Positions 18,401-20,406 of a stretch of DNA of 20,406 nt are shown here, piece by piece. The stretch comes from Corallochytrium limacisporum (Eukaryota; Opisthokonta), in contig PDIP01000155.1 in NCBI GenBank assembly GCA_002811645.1, forward strand, positions 1 to 20,406. The letters are read 5' to 3'. A program made the position numbers and the translations under genes. Positions within the stretch are counted from its first letter, which is position 1. Every line of letters begins with the position of its first letter. The notes under the pieces are model-generated. The model saw only the letters and a program-made list of their open reading frames with translations, did no database searches and had not been told where the DNA came from.

Positions 18401-18640
18401 GGCGGTAGTTCCTGGCGCCAGCGTGCTGCTGAATCTGGTGCCGGTGCCGACGGTAGTGCTGCCCCGCAGGGCGACGGAAAGTACCGTCCCCCAGTGCGAC
18501 GTGGCCAGGACGCCGGTCCAGGCGACAGTGGACCTCCTCCATCTCGTGCTGCCGCTGGCGGTTCGCGCAGCGGACGCGGTGGCTACAACCGTCGGGATGA
18601 CCGCGGTGGGTCCCGTCAAACTGAAGGCTCGTGGAGGTAA
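15500..18640 (+). CDS. EIF3A: Eukaryotic translation initiation factor 3 subunit A
   Basis: eIF3a is the largest core scaffold of eIF3. It binds the 40S subunit, other eIF3 subunits and mRNA during initiation in the cytoplasm. The N-terminus matches the human protein closely: RPENALKRANE there, LPENALKRANELVGVGNKQAALE here, then ELCVELQKGRVAKDALHQYKNICQQ. Helical repeats lead into a PCI domain at roughly residues 320-500. From about 540 to 870 is a long charged coiled coil (EEMDRRLVQKQMEQQAELQR, then RERSERERREREERDRREAE), the spectrin-like segment that contacts eIF3b, eIF3i and eIF3g. The tail from about 870 is rich in Gly, Arg and Ser with repeated W-R motifs, in place of the DDRGPRRG decamers of animals. 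At 1046 residues it lies between yeast (964) and human (1382). The ATG has A at -3 (AAACCATGC). It has a single coding exon and diverges from TSR3. Confidence 0.97.
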   Translation: MRYFYLPENALKRANELVGVGNKQAALESLHDVIQSKRHRQWQQSMESVLLRHMELCVELQKGRVAKDALHQYKNICQQMHLASMETVIRHLVKLSEAEAEKAREKATEAVVDIDDLEASETPESLILATVSGEDMKDRTDRLMLTPWLKFLWEVYRTVLDILRNNAKLEPLYQQTAQQAFEFCLRYGRKTEFRRLCELLRNHLIQVSRGGSQPNHINLNNPDSLQMHLETRFAQLNTAIKMELWQEAYRSIRDIHELLGLSRKAPKPQMMAHYYQALAQVLWMSKHYLFHACALMKLYVLTRDQKKSWADEDHREMATRVVLACLCVQQDKPAGIVDLYSEEDFTLRKRRELAPLLGVTKPPSREDLMADLRRQNILEFCTPEMAQLFNIMEHTFDPLNMKNAVVDGLNYVKNSEQYAFMASALEDAILMRILLQISQVYSSMKLSRLVELVGFRSREDIEIFLAEAVKQRILEIRINHRQDAVLFGTTSLYQDCEEIVAGRKVQDTQSERMRHHLSAFAKRMHEVSQMIKPITSQARSMEKVKAVQNAHQQTPLEHKAALERKLIIERRRQEMETYQMMKEKEEMDRRLVQKQMEQQAELQRLEEESKRREQERMQKEKEEMDRMTTMQTLKQLQKTAKGSSLLKELDPEEVAKLTPDQIVQKQLEQLDQEKKELAAKLRVQERKIDHMERAKRLVEIPLRQKEYEEWQTTDKERWEARQDERQKEAEEAHRNALANKERISRMLADKEQFQASLLDRRREEYEQKLANWQNKVERVKKERKEQLRQQRAREEQERRERSERERREREERDRREAEERKRKEEEAKRREEEEREYRERMAKLDEIERKKRAKEAEAMARQREEASAAGAGRPNGMGAGRQPVAVGGGDGGSWRRDGPPSARGTGGGFGGDRRGATPRAAGDEGTWRRRDNPAAGGSSGSTPSGSTGDLRSGSQSSGAWRRGGGSAGGSSWRQRAAESGAGADGSAAPQGDGKYRPPVRRGQDAGPGDSGPPPSRAAAGGSRSGRGGYNRRDDRGGSRQTEGSWR

Positions 18641-19103
18641 CTGCAGCTGAGTAGTGGACATGTAACCATTGCAGCGGACACCGTCAAGTAATGGTGCGTG
18701 ACCTCTTAAGAGTCATTATCTTTAGCCTTTGTATTTCCAAGCCAGCCTTTTCAAAGCCGAGCCTTTTGAACCTTTGAACATATTATAGGTATACACTTCA
18801 CTTGGACACACTTCCATATTCCCCTTGTTCACTATGCGCGTTCTTTCGACCGCATTGACATCGACGGCAATCGCATCCGAGAGTCTTTGTTTCCGCGGAC
18901 CGATTCGAACGTCCTTTCTACGCACTGCACCCCGTCAGTTACGCTCAGCACCCACGGTGCCGGAGACTCCCAATTAATGAATCGGCAAGCAATCGAAAGT
19001 GGCTGTATTGCTGCACCTAAGCGGGGACCGGCGTGGAGTCCCATAAGCAGAGTGGTAAACTAGGACGGAGCATGTTGTGGTACCAAACCATTTGAGTTCT
19101 CAC
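18641..19103. other. 3'-to-3' gap between EIF3A and PGLS
   Basis: No gene seen. It should hold both 3' UTRs. Imperfect short repeats built on GCCTTTTCAAAG / GCCTTTTGAAC / CCTTTGAAC lie at 18745-18780. No canonical AATAAA is present on either strand. Unlike the 5' regions, it has no long C or G runs. The small open frames here (67 and 70 codons) show no family resemblance. Confidence 0.5.
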
Positions 19104-19979
19104 TTACAGTTTGGTGAGACGAGTTAAGTCCTTAGCAGCGCCACTGTCAATTGCCCAGCGGGCACCTTTGCCCATGGGACGCACCAGTTGGCACGGCAGA
19201 ACCTCCACTTCGTTCTTGAATGGTTCCAGCAGGCGGCGGACCATCGGAGCCTTGCCCTCCCCAGCGGTCACAAAGGTGATACGTCGAGTATATGTGTTCA
19301 AGAAAGTGATGGTCAGGGTGATACGCTCAGGTGGTGGCTTGGGACTATCAAAGACTGGAGCCACAAGGCAGGATTGGCCACCATTCTCACCCGCAACAGC
19401 TTCCAGAGCCTTCGGATTGCCTAGGTTGCTACCTGGGAAGATGCTACAGGTATGACCGTCCGGGCCCATGCCGAGCAGGAGAAGGTCGGCTGGTGACAAG
19501 TTCTCCGGCTTGGGCTGACGATTCAAGTACTCCGGGGCAAGTTCCAAGGTTTCCTGCAGATCGTCTTGTGAGGCTGTTCCCAACAGGGCCCGTAGGCGGC
19601 GTTCATAGTCGCTGGCTGCTTCTCCGAGGCTAAGATTTGGGTTCATGGCCAGGACATTCGAGTCGGGCACGCCAAGGGGTCCAAAAATTTCCTTTTTGCA
19701 CAAATGGAAGTTGGAGTCTGAGTGATCCAGGGGCACGTACCGCTCATCGCAAAAGATAAAGTGCACCTTACTGGACCAGTCTACTTCCTTGGCTGTTGGG
19801 CAGCTTTCTGATTGCAGACCACGAGCCAGGATACCAGGCAGTGAACCACCACTCAATCCAATAATGGCCCTGCCACGCTTGTGAATTGCAGCCTTCGCCA
19901 CCGTACTAACATAAGTGGCAAGGTTGACCGACAGCGCCTGCTGGCTGTCGTAAACATAGATATCCGGAATTTCTGTCAT
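19104..19979 (-). CDS. PGLS: 6-phosphogluconolactonase
   Basis: The enzyme hydrolyses 6-phosphogluconolactone to 6-phosphogluconate, the second step of the oxidative pentose phosphate pathway, in the cytosol. From the chosen start (291 residues), family motifs are IIGLSGGSLPGILARGL (39-55), FIFCDERYVPLDHSDSNF (74-91), LLLLGMGPDGHTCSIFPGS (165-183) and FDSPKPPPERITLTITFLN (210-228). An insertion of about 25 residues (QDDLQETLELAPEYLNRQ) precedes the GMGPDGHT block, relative to human (258 residues). Start choice: the ATG at 19979 puts the usual short N-terminus before the conserved IYVYDSQQ. An in-frame upstream ATG at 20054, in a strong context, would add 25 basic residues (MVTKRDKKTF...), but possible splice signals flank it. 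No in-frame ATG lies further up before the frame closes. It converges on EIF3A. Confidence 0.92.
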   Translation of the reverse strand: MTEIPDIYVYDSQQALSVNLATYVSTVAKAAIHKRGRAIIGLSGGSLPGILARGLQSESCPTAKEVDWSSKVHFIFCDERYVPLDHSDSNFHLCKKEIFGPLGVPDSNVLAMNPNLSLGEAASDYERRLRALLGTASQDDLQETLELAPEYLNRQPKPENLSPADLLLLGMGPDGHTCSIFPGSNLGNPKALEAVAGENGGQSCLVAPVFDSPKPPPERITLTITFLNTYTRRITFVTAGEGKAPMVRRLLEPFKNEVEVLPCQLVRPMGKGARWAIDSGAAKDLTRLTKL

Positions 19980-19983
19980 TGAG

Positions 19984-20065
19984 CTGATCCACACACGCCG
20001 GTGTCTTAGTACTGAACAGGTAACGAACGTTTTCTTGTCACGTTTGGTCACCATTGTGTTTATAC
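19984..20065 (-). other. Candidate short 5'-UTR intron of PGLS
   Basis: On the minus strand, GTATAA at 20065 (after TTTAG) could be a donor. TACTAAG (20011-20005) resembles a TACTAAC branch point, and GATCAG ending at 19984 gives an acceptor 22 bases past the branch A. Removing these 82 bases would delete the upstream ATG at 20054 and leave 19979 as the first ATG. Retaining them would give a 316-residue protein with a basic N-terminus. Joining the upstream open frame across the intron meets a stop at once, so the intron would be in the leader only. Confidence 0.3.
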
Positions 20066-20406
20066 CTAAACAACGATCAGTGTTTACACTTCGGGCCTCC
20101 TCAGACCCCCACCCGCACGGGCTCAATTCATTTGGTTACCGATGTATTTTCCCAAGGGGGGAGGGAATATGAATAGGCTACGGTCTCCAAACTCTCCCCA
20201 ACCTTAGCCCACATCCAATCTTTTTAAAATGGACTCCCTTACAATCATAGGGATGTGATTTGGTTGAGCCTTTCATTTCGGCGGTTTTGGGCGCCAAAGG
20301 TTTTGGGGGTGGGGAGGGAGGTGCCGAGGCATCAAAGCAGCTGAAGCTAAATGGCTGGCAAGCCGGCCCCCCCCCCCCCGGGGGGGGGGGGGGGGGGGGG
20401 GGGGGG
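20066..20406. other. 5' flank of PGLS and right edge of the window
   Basis: No gene seen. G-rich runs occur at 20156-20163 and 20306-20320 (the + strand reads GGGGGTGGGGAGGGAGG). TTTGGCGC, an E2F-type core, lies on the minus strand at 20291-20298. It ends in the poly(C)-poly(G) tract. PGLS promoter elements should lie here, but I cannot place a transcription start. Confidence 0.45.
20367..20406. repeat. Poly(C)-poly(G) palindrome at the right edge
   Basis: Thirteen C run straight into at least twenty-seven G, which continue to the last base. It is a perfect loopless inverted repeat like that at 33-54. It probably marks where assembly failed, and may be partly artefact. Confidence 0.85.

Noticed and set aside
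17432-18661. A 409-codon open frame antisense to the 3' part of EIF3A, plus a 259-codon frame on the same strand at 17871-18650
   Set aside because: Both overlap the clear eIF3a coding frame, have low-complexity Ala/Thr/Leu products, and arise from Glu/Arg and Gly codon repeats that leave other frames open.
18880-18960. tRNA-like B box (CGTTCGAATCG, minus strand)
   Set aside because: The T stem has a mismatch, no matching acceptor strand is found upstream, and no A box or cloverleaf can be drawn.
18973-18986. ATTAATGAATCGGC, identical to 14 bases of common pUC-type plasmid sequence
   Set aside because: The match stops at 14 bases on both sides, so it is coincidence rather than vector contamination.

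Overview
This window reads as nuclear DNA from a compact, intron-poor unicellular eukaryote. It holds eight typical eukaryotic protein genes, on both strands, each an uninterrupted reading frame. There is no bacterial operon layout, and the reading frames use the standard stop codons. Two genes argue for an opisthokont protist close to animals: a full-length POMGNT1 (protein O-mannose GlcNAc transferase) and a BRIP1/FANCJ-type helicase. A holozoan protist with few introns, such as a Corallochytrium-like lineage, would fit. That placement is inference only; no rRNA or mitochondrial marker is present.

Layout from left to right: a poly(C)-poly(G) palindrome at the window edge; TFIIA gamma subunit (+, 359-805); POMGNT1 (+, 1642-3957); WDR75/Utp17 (-, 4425-7403); nucleoside diphosphate kinase (+, 8305-8763); BRIP1/FANCJ-like Fe-S helicase (+, 9635-12973); TSR3 18S rRNA aminocarboxypropyltransferase (-, 13096-14118); eIF3a (+, 15500-18640); 6-phosphogluconolactonase (-, start most likely at 19979, end 19104); and a second poly(C)-poly(G) palindrome at the right edge. 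The gene pairs POMGNT1/WDR75, BRIP1/TSR3 and EIF3A/PGLS converge. WDR75/NDK and TSR3/EIF3A diverge from shared 5' regions.

The genes are mostly housekeeping. Three of the eight serve the small ribosomal subunit: WDR75 in pre-18S transcription and processing, TSR3 in the 18S acp3 modification, and eIF3a in 40S initiation. Nothing in the sequence shows that this grouping is more than coincidence. The rest cover basal transcription (TFIIA), nucleotide balance (NDK), the oxidative pentose phosphate pathway (PGLS), DNA repair (BRIP1) and Golgi glycosylation (POMGNT1).

Non-coding stretches show a pattern: every gap that contains a 5' end has C- or G-homopolymer tracts, while the three 3'-to-3' gaps do not. 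Possible 5'-UTR introns precede eIF3a and PGLS. A gap at 3958-4424 has a set of nested inverted repeats. I found no tRNA, rRNA, CRISPR array or intact mobile element, and I see no clear sign of a wholly new multi-gene system. The items most worth a second look are the POMGNT1 homologue, the DEGH box and cysteine-bearing insert of the helicase, the homopolymer pattern and the candidate leader introns.
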